Source: Candidatus Melainabacteria bacterium GWA2_34_9 (GTDB lineage Bacteria; Cyanobacteriota; Vampirovibrionia; Gastranaerophilales; UBA9971). From it: 14,661 nucleotides of DNA. The stretch lies in assembly GCA_001784535.1 (NCBI GenBank), contig MFRJ01000087.1, positions 4,480 through 19,140 of the forward strand. The letters are read 5' to 3'. This document shows, one piece after another, positions 5,294-12,773 of the stretch (positions are counted from its first letter, which is position 1; each line of letters begins with the position of its first letter). The notes below the pieces were generated by a model that saw nothing but the letters and a program-made list of their open reading frames with translations, did no database searches and was not told the DNA's origin. A program made the translations under genes and the position numbers.

Positions 5294-5503
5294 TTATCTT
5301 AATATATGCCACCATTTTTTTATAAAATTTTTATTCCTTCTTTCTTTTAAAGCCAGCTCCAAAACTTTAACAATATCTCTGTCGTTTAAATCAAAGTGTA
5401 TTTTAAGCTGCTCCATATAATTATTTAAAGCTTTAGCGGCACTCTGTTTTTTTTTAACCAGAACATTATTATATAAGCGTTTTTGAGCCGGTGAATTAGT
5501 CAT
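5294..5503 (-). CDS. small basic protein, function unknown
   Basis: A 69-residue, Lys/Arg-rich, wholly helical-looking protein. The ATG at 5501-5503 is chosen because AAAGGTG lies 6 nt upstream; a GTG three codons earlier overlaps that ribosome site. Features: KRLYNNVLVKKKQSAAKALN (basic helix), then IHFDLNDRDIVKVLELALKE (amphipathic helix), and an aromatic basic tail (NFIKKWWHILR). It may bind nucleic acid or a partner protein, but no motif proves this. First gene of the operon that includes the response regulator. Confidence 0.6.
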   Translation of the reverse strand: MTNSPAQKRLYNNVLVKKKQSAAKALNNYMEQLKIHFDLNDRDIVKVLELALKERRNKNFIKKWWHILR

Positions 5504-5802
5504 AAAAAACACCTTTTATATCAGTACCCGTTTTAAACTATCCAAAAATAAATCTTAGTTTAGATAATAACCCTGACTTATATTTAGATTATATTTTTTT
5601 TCTTTTTATTACATTCGATTAAAGTTTAATTTTATAAGGTGTCATTTATTTTTCATCCATTTCGGCATTAAATAAAAACCTCTTTGCAAAAAACATTACT
5701 CCTTTTTTACTCATTTATTTGTACAGTACAGCAATAGTTTTTTTTGTAAAGAAAACTTAAACTATCTTAAATGGTTAATTTTTTGAGGGTTTTTAGTTAA
5801 AA
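5504..5802. other. AT-rich divergent promoter region
   Basis: 299 bp between divergent genes. No RNA gene or credible ORF seen. Contains ATTACATT near 5613 and TTGTAAAG near 5743, which are single or degenerate half-sites of the HLR1-like motif, and a GTACAGTAC palindrome near 5721. No -35/-10 pair could be assigned with confidence for either direction. Confidence 0.3.
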
Positions 5803-6387
5803 ATGAATTTAAGTTTACATAAAAATTTAAAAAGAAAATTTAAAAAAACCTTAAAAAGATTAAATTTTATTGATAATAATCTACATAAAAGAAGAGCTAT
5901 AATTTGGGATAAAATTTGTCCTAAATGCAAAAATTTTATTTATGGAAACAATGATTTTTGCACCTGCGGTTATTCGGTAGCCAGAGAAAGAGTTATAAAA
6001 CTATGGGGTATCATAGCTTTTACATGGTTTTTTATAATTGTTTTTGTTGGTTTTACTTTTAGCAATTTTGCAAAATTAAATTCCGTTGTTTATAACAAGC
6101 TTGAAAAAAACGATTCTGATTTTTATTCGCTTTCTCCTGCAAATGTACAGATAATAACAAGTTTAAGATATTCAAAATACAAAGATTATATTCAAACAAT
6201 TTATGTAAACCCGAAAGAAAAACATAAACTTATGGTTTTAATAAAACCTGTTTACTGGGACATGCTTCCTTTTGAAGAAAAAGAATTATTAAAACAAGCC
6301 ATAATGAAAAAATGGAGTGAAATTTATCAAAACACGGCTCCTTCTTCAAAACTTAGACCTGAAGTTCATCTTGCCAATTTTAAATAA
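5803..6387 (+). CDS. zinc-ribbon, single-span membrane protein, function unknown
   Basis: 194 aa in three parts. Residues 1-35 are very basic (HKNLKRKFKKTLKRLN). Residues 39-56 form a four-cysteine zinc ribbon: CPKC (C39, C42) and CTCG (C53, C55), followed by YSVARERV. One transmembrane helix spans about 68-86 (WGIIAFTWFFIIVFVGFTF). By the positive-inside rule the ribbon is cytoplasmic and the C-terminal 105 residues are outside. That domain (ITSLRYSKYKDYIQTIYVNP; EEKELLKQAIMKKWSEIYQN) resembles no family I can name; the amphipathic end recalls conserved short proteins of unknown function. The nearest ribosome site, GAGGG, is 13 nt from the ATG, so translation may be weak or the start misplaced. 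The stop is 3 bp from the stop of the convergent gene. Confidence 0.72.
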   Translation: MNLSLHKNLKRKFKKTLKRLNFIDNNLHKRRAIIWDKICPKCKNFIYGNNDFCTCGYSVARERVIKLWGIIAFTWFFIIVFVGFTFSNFAKLNSVVYNKLEKNDSDFYSLSPANVQIITSLRYSKYKDYIQTIYVNPKEKHKLMVLIKPVYWDMLPFEEKELLKQAIMKKWSEIYQNTAPSSKLRPEVHLANFK

Positions 6388-6390
6388 TAA

Positions 6391-6825
6391 TTAAAAAGTT
6401 TTTTTAAATTCGACTATTAACTGCGGATCTGTTTCTTTGACATTAACCGAATTTCTATATTGAGGAATTATTTCAGGTTCTTTATATTGAATGCACATGC
6501 TGTTGTTTTTTCCAAAGTTTTTACAAACTCCCATGTCTTCTACCATTTTTTCCAGTTTTGGCGAATTTTCTAATTTTTTAATATCCATTAATCCTTGTTC
6601 AATACCTGATGATAATTTCTTTTTTATTTTGTTTGATATTGAGTCATAAAAATATTCTTTACCCGAGATTTTTAAAACATCCGTTGGCAATTGTTTTAAT
6701 TTTTCGCAAACAACTGTTCCTTTTTCAGTAAGCAAAGAAGTTTCTTGAGCAACCGCTTTTTTTGCGCCTGTTCCAAATATTGCCGAGAATAATGCTACCC
6801 CTGCTAACACTTTTCCTATGTTCAT
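6391..6825 (-). CDS. secreted/periplasmic protein of unknown function
   Basis: 144 aa with a Sec-type signal peptide: MNIGK, hydrophobic VLAGVALFSAIFG, then AVAQE with likely cleavage after A26. The mature part has three cysteines (C40, C101, C111), an IKKKLSSGIEQGLMDIKKLE helix and a C-terminal strand-rich tail (NSVNVKETDPQLIVEFKKTF). No family recognised. Ribosome site AAAGGA lies 6-7 nt before the ATG. Monocistronic, and convergent with the zinc-ribbon gene without an obvious terminator between them. Confidence 0.68.
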   Translation of the reverse strand: MNIGKVLAGVALFSAIFGTGAKKAVAQETSLLTEKGTVVCEKLKQLPTDVLKISGKEYFYDSISNKIKKKLSSGIEQGLMDIKKLENSPKLEKMVEDMGVCKNFGKNNSMCIQYKEPEIIPQYRNSVNVKETDPQLIVEFKKTF

Positions 6826-7131
6826 AATTTTCCTTTTTTAAACTTTTTTATTAATTCAATTTTTGTATAAACTAACTCTCTATTATTTAAGTTATTTTAC
6901 ATTTAATTATTTATATATTCAAAAAAATTTATACTCTTTCTTGTAATTTTTTTTAAAATCACAAAAACTGCTGATTTAACAAGAAAAAATCCTCTTGATA
7001 TTTTGTAACATGAGGTTTTTCAATGTTTTTATTTAAAAATCTTTTTCAAAAACTAAAGAAAAAAGGCAATTTTTTCAATTTTCATGTTTTTTAAATAGTA
7101 GAAGCTATAAGGAAGACAAGGAAGATTTGGG
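6826..7131. other. AT-rich intergenic region with a possible tiny ORF
   Basis: 306 bp between divergent genes. AAAAATCCTC and GAGGTTTTTC (about 6986-7020) can pair around a 17-nt loop and may act as a weak terminator or leader hairpin. GAGG is also 7 nt before an ATG at 7023 that opens a 23-codon frame (to 7094) coding a basic-hydrophobic peptide (MFLFKNLFQKLKKKGNFF). It cannot be told from chance. No clear promoter was fixed. Confidence 0.25.
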
Positions 7132-7911
7132 TTGCATCGTATAAATTTATTAAGTCTTACTGTGCCTATAAAACACAATGCCACAGTCCCTATTAAAAGG
7201 ACTGCGCCAAGTTCTACATTACAAATAGTTAAAAAAATGGAAAACCCTAAAGGTAATCCTCTTTTGGCAGCAATAAAACAATTTGCTGATAATCCTCAAA
7301 AACTTCAGGAGGAATTAAAAAAACTTGTAAACGAAGGGCAGGAAAAACTTTGCGGCTATTTAGTTGATATGCTTGCTTTAAAGGATAAAAATACTGCTGA
7401 ACATATGCGCGGAGCAGCAAGAATAGCTACAAAATTTGCAAAAGAGATCGGCTTATCCCCTCAAAAAACAGAAGAAATAAGAGTGGCTGCTCTTGTTCAT
7501 GACATCGGCAAAATATTTACACCTCTCAATGTTTTAAACAAACCCGGAAAATTAAATGAAGCTGAACGCGCTATAATGGCTGAACATGCTCCTTTAGGAA
7601 AAAAATTCCTTAAGCAGCTCGGTTTAACTAAAATAAATAAAACTTTTGATAATGCTTCCGAGCTTGCTGAAAAACATCACTTTTCAATTGATAAATTACA
7701 TTTAACGAAAAAAAGAACAGTAGAAGAAGAAGTTCTTGAATTGTCTGATGTTTTTAATGCTTTAACAAAAAGAAGATCTTATCATAAACCTCAAACTCCT
7801 AAAGAAGCTTTAAGAATAATGAAAAATATTCAAAAAGTCCAAAGAGCATGGAGTCCTGAATTTTTTGAAAAATTTACAAAATTTGTAGAAAAAACTTATT
7901 GTAAAAAATAG
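7132..7911 (+). CDS. HD-GYP-like phosphohydrolase lacking the GYP motif
   Basis: HD-GYP proteins are metal-dependent phosphodiesterases that act on cyclic dinucleotides. The domain spans about 80-255. Visible metal-site residues are H91 (AEHMRGAARIA), H123-D124 (LVHDIGKIF), H152 (AEHAPLG), H182/H183 (EKHHFS) and D206 (LSDVFNALTKRRSY), the last block being very typical. The HHE-x-DGxGYP loop is replaced by HHFSIDKLHLTKK, so cyclic-di-GMP hydrolysis is uncertain. The TTG start at 7132 is chosen because GGAAG lies 8 nt upstream, while the internal ATG at codon 36 has no ribosome site. The first 35 residues are low-complexity with a TVPIK duplication (residues 10-14 and 18-22). No signal peptide or sensor domain. 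259 aa. Confidence 0.78.
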   Translation: MHRINLLSLTVPIKHNATVPIKRTAPSSTLQIVKKMENPKGNPLLAAIKQFADNPQKLQEELKKLVNEGQEKLCGYLVDMLALKDKNTAEHMRGAARIATKFAKEIGLSPQKTEEIRVAALVHDIGKIFTPLNVLNKPGKLNEAERAIMAEHAPLGKKFLKQLGLTKINKTFDNASELAEKHHFSIDKLHLTKKRTVEEEVLELSDVFNALTKRRSYHKPQTPKEALRIMKNIQKVQRAWSPEFFEKFTKFVEKTYCKK

Positions 7912-7940
7912 TTTGTTTAAATTACATGTAAGCAATTAGC

Positions 7941-8020
7941 TGTCATTCTGAGGACTTTAGTCCGAAGAATCTGTCTATCGTTGTAATTTGGACAGATCCT
8001 TCGCTTTGCTCAGGATGACA
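7941..8020. repeat. dispersed palindromic repeat (TGTCATTCTGAG / CTCAGGATGACA)
   Basis: An 80-bp element whose ends TGTCATTCTG and CAGGATGACA are inverted, with inner arms AATCTGTC and GACAGATCC also pairing. GGACTTTAGTCC forms a side hairpin. A second copy with the same ends, and the same 25-bp right arm type, is at 14058-14193. It behaves like a REP/MITE-type extragenic element and lies after the HD gene, before trpS. Confidence 0.8.
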
Positions 8021-8041
8021 ATACAAATCTGTCAAATTTAA

Positions 8042-8070
8042 TTCACTATCAAAGATTTATGCGTTAAAAT
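8042..8070 (+). promoter_or_regulatory. putative sigma-70 promoter of trpS-zupT
   Basis: TTCACT (8042-8047), 17 nt, TAAAAT (8065-8070), about 45 bp before the trpS start codon. No T-box or trp leader peptide was found in the leader. Confidence 0.4.
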
Positions 8071-8115
8071 AAAAATGCAAAGAAAGAACGTATAAACTTT
8101 TAAGGAGCAAACAAA

Positions 8116-9171
8116 TTGCAAAAAAAAGAAAGAATCATGTCCGGAATGCGTCCTACAGGAAAGCTTCATTTAGGGCACTACATGGGTGTTTTAAAAAACT
8201 GGCTTCTTCTTCAGGACCATTATGACTGTTTTTTTGCAATAGCTGACTGGCATGCCCTTACTACAAAATTTGATCAGACAGAAAATTTAAGGCAAGACAT
8301 CCTTGATGTTGCTCTTGATTGGCTTGCCTGCGGAATAAATCCCGAAAAATCAACTATTTATGTGCAATCTCTTGTTCCTGAAACAGCGGAGCTTCATTTA
8401 TTATTGAGCATGATTACTCCTCAAAACTGGGTGGAGAGAGATACCACTCTTAAAGACATGGTTAAAATGCTTAGGGCAGAGCCTATAAATAAACAAATAA
8501 TCATAGATGAAGATGAAACAACAATCACAGAAACATATTCTAAACTTCTTAGCTACGGGCTTATGGGGTATCCTGTTTTGCAAACCGCTGACATTATTCA
8601 GTTTAATGCTTCTCTTGTTCCTGTAGGCAAAGACCAGCTTGCGCACTTAGAAATTTCGCGGGACATCGTAAGACGGTTTAATCATCTTTATAAAACAAGT
8701 TTAATCAAAGAGCCCCAGCCTAAATTAACCGAAACACCCTTATTAAAAGGTATTGACGGTCAAAAAATGGGGAAATCTTTCAACAACGACATAAAAATTT
8801 CTGATTCGGAAGAAGTTACAACAAAAAAAATAATGCGGGCTATAACAGACAGGACAAGGATTCAAAAAACAGATAAAGGACATCCTGAGCTTTGTGAAGT
8901 GGTTTGCCCTTATTATGAAATTTTTGCAGATGAAGAAACAGTAAAAAAACAGCGGCACAACTGCGAAAATGCTTTATGGGGCTGCGCAGACTGCAAGCGA
9001 GAACTGGCTTCTATTATAAACAGTCAATTTAAAGATATAAGAGAAAAAAGGCTGGAGCTTGAAAAAAATCCTGCTTATATTCAGGAAATAATTCAGACAG
9101 GAAGTCAAAAAGCAAAAACTGAAGCAGCTTTGTTTTTAAAAGAAATCAAAAAAGCAATGCGGCTTTATTAA
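8116..9171 (+). CDS. trpS: tryptophanyl-tRNA synthetase (class Ic)
   Basis: Charges tRNA-Trp with tryptophan in the cytoplasm. SGMRPTGKLHLGH (residues 9-21) carries the HIGH-type signature HLGH (18-21). QKMGKS (216-221) is the KMSKS loop. NWVERDTTLK, MGYPVLQTADI and VPVGKDQLAHLEISRDI are the substrate-binding blocks of bacterial TrpRS. 351 aa is slightly above the common 330. The C-terminal part has CENALWGCADCKREL, three cysteines within 11 residues, perhaps an extra metal or structural site. The start is TTG: AAGGAG sits 8 nt upstream, and the product (MQKKERIMSGMRPTG) has the normal family N-terminus. The next ATG, codon 8, is too close to the signature and lacks a ribosome site. Followed by zupT after 13 nt. 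Confidence 0.95.
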   Translation: MQKKERIMSGMRPTGKLHLGHYMGVLKNWLLLQDHYDCFFAIADWHALTTKFDQTENLRQDILDVALDWLACGINPEKSTIYVQSLVPETAELHLLLSMITPQNWVERDTTLKDMVKMLRAEPINKQIIIDEDETTITETYSKLLSYGLMGYPVLQTADIIQFNASLVPVGKDQLAHLEISRDIVRRFNHLYKTSLIKEPQPKLTETPLLKGIDGQKMGKSFNNDIKISDSEEVTTKKIMRAITDRTRIQKTDKGHPELCEVVCPYYEIFADEETVKKQRHNCENALWGCADCKRELASIINSQFKDIREKRLELEKNPAYIQEIIQTGSQKAKTEAALFLKEIKKAMRLY

Positions 9172-9184
9172 AAAGGACTAACCA

Positions 9185-9991
9185 ATGGAATCTAATTTAC
9201 TAAATGCCTTTTTATTGTCGTTTTTTGCAGGTCTTTCAACAGGTATTGGCGGGATTCTGGCATTTTTTATAAAAAAAGACAATATTCTTGCTTTATCGCT
9301 TGGTCTTGGCTTTTCGGCAGGAGTTATGATTTATGTTTCATTTACAGAACTTTTACAACAATCAAAACATTATCTGATTGATTATTTTGGTAATAATAAT
9401 GGCGAATGGTATACTGTTGGTCTATTTTTTACAGGAATACTTCTTGCAGCGCTCATTGACAGGCTTCTTCCTGATGACATGAGCCATAATATATTTGATT
9501 TTTCGGATTCCGGTTCAAACTGCGAAGAAAAACTTTCAAAACGCAAATTATGCCGAACAGGTTTATTTATGGCTGTTGTCCTTGCTATTCATAATTTTCC
9601 TGAAGGTCTTGCAACTTTTATGTCAGGTTTAACAAATATAACTCTTGGAATTTCGATTGCTGTTGCAATAGCAATACACAACATTCCTGAAGGAATTGCT
9701 GTTGCACTGCCTATTTATCACTCTACAGGAAGTAAAAGAAAAGCATTTGGCTTCTCGCTCCTGTCAGGGATAGCTGAGCCGCTCGGTGCATTAATCGGTT
9801 ATTTCTTTTTAAGATCTATTCTAAGCAACTTTACTTTTGGAATTCTATTGGCTGCGGTTGCCGGAATTATGGTTTATATATCATTTGATGAGCTTTTACC
9901 AATGGCTCAAGAATACGGAAACGGGCACATTGAAATACTCGGTGTTGTTCTTGGCATGCTTGTTATGGCAGTAAGTCTTGTGTTGTTATAA
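9185..9991 (+). CDS. zupT: ZIP-family divalent metal transporter, ZupT type
   Basis: Imports zinc (often also Fe, Mn or Co) across the inner membrane. 268 aa, the usual ZupT length, with about eight hydrophobic segments. The paired metal-binding motifs are HNFPEG (136-141, helix IV) and HNIPEG (165-170, helix V). SGIAEPLGA follows in helix VI, and MVYISFDELLPMA near the C-terminus. The N-terminal LSFFAGLSTGIGGIL is also typical. The cytoplasmic loop between helices III and IV (about 95-125) lacks a His-rich stretch. Ribosome site AAGGA, 13 nt after trpS, so probably co-transcribed with it. The link to tRNA charging seems incidental. Confidence 0.93.
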   Translation: MESNLLNAFLLSFFAGLSTGIGGILAFFIKKDNILALSLGLGFSAGVMIYVSFTELLQQSKHYLIDYFGNNNGEWYTVGLFFTGILLAALIDRLLPDDMSHNIFDFSDSGSNCEEKLSKRKLCRTGLFMAVVLAIHNFPEGLATFMSGLTNITLGISIAVAIAIHNIPEGIAVALPIYHSTGSKRKAFGFSLLSGIAEPLGALIGYFFLRSILSNFTFGILLAAVAGIMVYISFDELLPMAQEYGNGHIEILGVVLGMLVMAVSLVLL

Positions 9992-10036
9992 AAAAGTTAT
10001 TTTATTTTTTTTAAATAAATTTTTACACCCACCCCC

Positions 10037-10063
10037 AGCCCCCTCCCTAATAGGGAGGGGGCT
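10037..10063. repeat. perfect GC-rich inverted repeat
   Basis: AGCCCCCTCCCT (10037-10048), loop AAT, AGGGAGGGGGCT (10052-10063). This is a 12-bp perfect stem, strikingly GC-rich for this genome, 46 bp after zupT. It may slow polymerase but has no T-run directly after it on either strand. It looks like a dispersed extragenic repeat. Confidence 0.65.
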
Positions 10064-10089
10064 AAAGTAGTATTTTGAGCTCGCTTTCC

Positions 10090-10104
10090 GTCGCCTTCGG
10101 CGAC
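10090..10104 (+). repeat. small GC hairpin before a T-rich tract
   Basis: GTCGCC-TTC-GGCGAC, then CTCGCTCGCCC and TTTTTGTTTTTTT. It could help end zupT transcription, although the T-tract starts 11 nt after the stem. The ctcgc-rich context resembles the GC-rich islands at 2341-2450. Confidence 0.4.
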
Positions 10105-10149
10105 TCGCTCGCCCTTTTTGTTTTTTTATTTTTTAAAAGATAAAAAAAT

Positions 10150-10166
10150 AGAGGCTAAAAGCCTCT
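10150..10166 (-). terminator. Rho-independent terminator of the flagellar operon
   Basis: Minus strand: AGAGGCT-TTT-AGCCTCT followed by ATTTTTTTA. It lies 46 bp after the flgL stop and marks the operon end. Confidence 0.85.
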
Positions 10167-10212
10167 GTATTATGAGATGGTAGGTAGGATTATAATTAGA
10201 TTGTTTTAAATT

Positions 10213-11172
10213 TTACATATAATCCAGCAAGGAAGGCTGGATTACCTGAGAGCTTACCTGAAGAGACGCCTGAAGCGCTGTTTGCTGAAACTGTAATTCG
10301 GATATTGTTTTTGCCATATCTATATCTTCAGCACCTGATTTTATTTTTGTAAGATTTAATTGATCATCCTGAAGATTTGATTTTGTCATTTCAAGCCTGC
10401 TTGAAAGACTTCCCAGTTCAGACTGCGCATTAAGAACTGTTTGCATATCAGTATCAAGACTATCTAATTGCTGCCTGATAAAATCTTTATCAGGAGCCGG
10501 CATTGCAAGTTCATTGCTTAAGGATATAAGTGTTTTTAATAAACCTTGTCCGTCAAGTGTATCAGGTGTCATAACATCACTATCCCAATCAGCTGTATAA
10601 TATTCTCCAAAAACCGCCTCTCCGCTTAAATTTACCGGTATGGTAACACCATCGCTTATTTCAACTCTTCTTTCATGACTTCCATCGGGAGAACCATTAT
10701 ATTGAATCTCTCCCGCTACCGGAGCCGTAAAAGGAGTAGGCTCTGTTTGAAGCCCGCCAAATATAAATTTTGATCCGTATTTTGTATTTCCGAGATCTTT
10801 AACCTGCTCTATTATTTGTTTTATCTGTGCATTTATAATTGTCATTTCTTCAGGACCTGAAGAGGCATTTAATGCTTGTAATGTTAATTCTTTGGTTGTA
10901 TGAACCGAATCAATCGTCGTTAATAATGCTGTTTCCGCTGTTTCAAGCTCACTTTGAGCATTATCAATATTTTTCAAGTAATTCTCTATTTTTCCCAAAG
11001 AATTATTTGTTGAAACAACTGAAATCCCTGCAAGAACATCGTCTGAGGGCTTTGTTATTCTTTTTCCCGAAGATATTTGCTCCTGTAAGTTAACAAGTTT
11101 TGATCTGTTTATTAAAAGATTATTAACAATATTTTCGCTTGTATATCTGTTTGTAATTCTTGTAAATTGCAT
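10213..11172 (-). CDS. flgL: flagellar hook-filament junction protein FlgL (HAP3)
   Basis: FlgL forms the second ring of the hook-filament junction, next to the filament, and is exported by the flagellar type III system with FlgN as chaperone. 319 aa fits the family. N-terminal flagellin-like helix: ITNRYTSENIVNNLLINRS, then LQEQISSGKRITKPSDDVLA (about 30-49), the standard SSGKRI-PSDD block. FIFGGLQTEPTPF (about 137-149) precedes the variable domain. C-terminal helix: FQQTALQASLQVSSQVIQPS, ending LLDYM. No signal peptide, as expected. It starts 13 nt after flgK. The ribosome site GGTAGG is atypical but well placed. It is the last gene before the operon terminator; no fliW or csrA follows. Confidence 0.95.
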   Translation of the reverse strand: MQFTRITNRYTSENIVNNLLINRSKLVNLQEQISSGKRITKPSDDVLAGISVVSTNNSLGKIENYLKNIDNAQSELETAETALLTTIDSVHTTKELTLQALNASSGPEEMTIINAQIKQIIEQVKDLGNTKYGSKFIFGGLQTEPTPFTAPVAGEIQYNGSPDGSHERRVEISDGVTIPVNLSGEAVFGEYYTADWDSDVMTPDTLDGQGLLKTLISLSNELAMPAPDKDFIRQQLDSLDTDMQTVLNAQSELGSLSSRLEMTKSNLQDDQLNLTKIKSGAEDIDMAKTISELQFQQTALQASLQVSSQVIQPSLLDYM

Positions 11173-11185
11173 AAAACCTACCCCG

Positions 11186-12742
11186 TTAACCCATCATGTT
11201 TATTATTGTTGTTAAAGTTTGACTAAGAGTTTGCATAACCTTTGCCGAAGCTTCATAAGACCTTTGAAATCTTACAAGGTCTGTTAATTCTTCATCAAGA
11301 TTAACCCCTATTACTGATTCTCTTTTCTGTGTAACCTGCTGCAGGATATTACTTTTTATATCGTAATTATCCTGAATGTTTTTTGATTGTGTGCCAAGTT
11401 TTCCCGTAACGTTTGTTATATAACCCTGTGTTGTAGCACCACCAAGCACTGCCAGACCTTGGTTTCTAATCTGTGACATTAACAGGGCATTGCTTCCGTC
11501 ACCTGTTTCTGTTAAATTGCTGGTTAATTTTGCGGCAGCTATCTGGTAAGGATCATTAGAAATAATCGCATTTACTGATATATTTCCGGCGTTTATAACT
11601 CCCAGTCCGCTTGAATCAACAAAGAAATCTTCAGGATCAGGATCAGTACCTGCACTGGGTGGTATCGGATTTGATAAGTTGTCTGACAGTTCATTCGGAT
11701 TTACCGAGCTGTCAATATACCTTCCATTTGTTTGAACAGCATTTACAGCAGTTGCAAATTCACTTGCAAGGCTATTTAAAGAATCCATTATTCCTTTTAT
11801 TGTTAATTTGCCGGGATCATCTCCTCCTGTTTGAAGAATTGCCCCTATTTTTCCTGATGTAATAAGTGAATATGCATTAGTTGAAAAAACACTTCCGGCA
11901 TCGTTTTTAATTTGTACTATTGAAGGGTTATCATTTGTAGCCCCTGCCTGAATTTCAAAAAATCCTGATCTTTCTTTTCCTCTTACAAGCTCAATTGCTC
12001 CAATACTGAGAGTTACTGTATTATTCCTTTCATTTGTTATATTTACAGGAATATATTCCGAAATTTTATCCAACAGTTCATCTCTTTGATCTAAAAGAGC
12101 ATTGGGTGTCATTCCCTGAGAGGTTGAAAGGTTAATTTGATCGTTTAAATTTGCTACCGCACTTAATTTATTGTTTAAATCGTTTATATCTATACTTAAC
12201 TTACTTTGAGTAAGGGTATCAGGATTGTTTATATCTCCAACAAGACCTGTTTTCTCATTTTGCAGGCTTGTATAAGTATTATTAAAAGTAGTGGCAAGCG
12301 TTATAGCATTTTGGACAACGCTGTTTCTTACAACAAAATCATTTGGATTAGACGCAAGCTGGCTTAAGCTGTTATAAAAATCGTTTAATGTTTTATTTAG
12401 CCCTGTATCATCTAATTCATTAACAATATTTTCCAATTGTACGGCATTATCCGTATATTCTTTGTAATAATTTAAGTCTGTTGTTTCTCTTCTTAAAGAA
12501 TTATCAAGAAAAACATCCCTATTTCTTGTCACGCTGTCAATAATTGCGCCCATGCCACTTTGTGTAGCATCAACAGGACTTTGATACGGAGCTACGTTGC
12601 TTGCCTGAGATATTTCAAGCCTTTGTTTGCTGTATCCTTTGGTATTCATATTGGCAACGTTGCTGTTAATAATATCAATAGCGGCCTGATTTAAGGATAA
12701 AGCCCTCTGTGCATTGTATATACCGTATAATGTTGATGGCAT
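11186..12742 (-). CDS. flgK: flagellar hook-associated protein FlgK (HAP1)
   Basis: FlgK makes the first ring of the hook-filament junction. 518 aa, usual size. The N-terminal D0/D1 region shows YNAQRALSLNQAAIDIINSN and VANMNTKGYSKQRLE (the axial-protein NxxNxxTxGY motif). The helical D1 segment includes LNDFYNSLSQLASNP, VVQNAITLATTF and MTPNALLDQRDELLDKISEY (typical LLDQRD). The middle (about 240-420) is the variable D2 domain. The C-terminus has VNLDEELTDLVRFQRSYEAS then KVMQTLSQTLTTIINMMG, diagnostic of the family. It starts 31 nt after flgN, with ribosome site GGGGAG about 12 nt from the ATG. It is a FlgN client. Confidence 0.97.
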   Translation of the reverse strand: MPSTLYGIYNAQRALSLNQAAIDIINSNVANMNTKGYSKQRLEISQASNVAPYQSPVDATQSGMGAIIDSVTRNRDVFLDNSLRRETTDLNYYKEYTDNAVQLENIVNELDDTGLNKTLNDFYNSLSQLASNPNDFVVRNSVVQNAITLATTFNNTYTSLQNEKTGLVGDINNPDTLTQSKLSIDINDLNNKLSAVANLNDQINLSTSQGMTPNALLDQRDELLDKISEYIPVNITNERNNTVTLSIGAIELVRGKERSGFFEIQAGATNDNPSIVQIKNDAGSVFSTNAYSLITSGKIGAILQTGGDDPGKLTIKGIMDSLNSLASEFATAVNAVQTNGRYIDSSVNPNELSDNLSNPIPPSAGTDPDPEDFFVDSSGLGVINAGNISVNAIISNDPYQIAAAKLTSNLTETGDGSNALLMSQIRNQGLAVLGGATTQGYITNVTGKLGTQSKNIQDNYDIKSNILQQVTQKRESVIGVNLDEELTDLVRFQRSYEASAKVMQTLSQTLTTIINMMG

Positions 12743-12773
12743 TTTATATATTTCTCCCCTTGTTTAAATTTTT

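Noticed and set aside
5517..5540. Sigma-28-like flagellar promoter before the 69-aa gene
   Set aside because: The spacing is 9 instead of 11 nt and only about five of eight bases fit the -10 element; the genes downstream are not flagellar.
8021..8115. T-box riboswitch or trp leader peptide before trpS
   Set aside because: The leader is under 100 nt, with no T-box core sequence, no Trp codons and no antiterminator stem.
11611..11862. Plus-strand open frame within flgK
   Set aside because: Antisense shadow of a confidently identified gene; no ribosome site.
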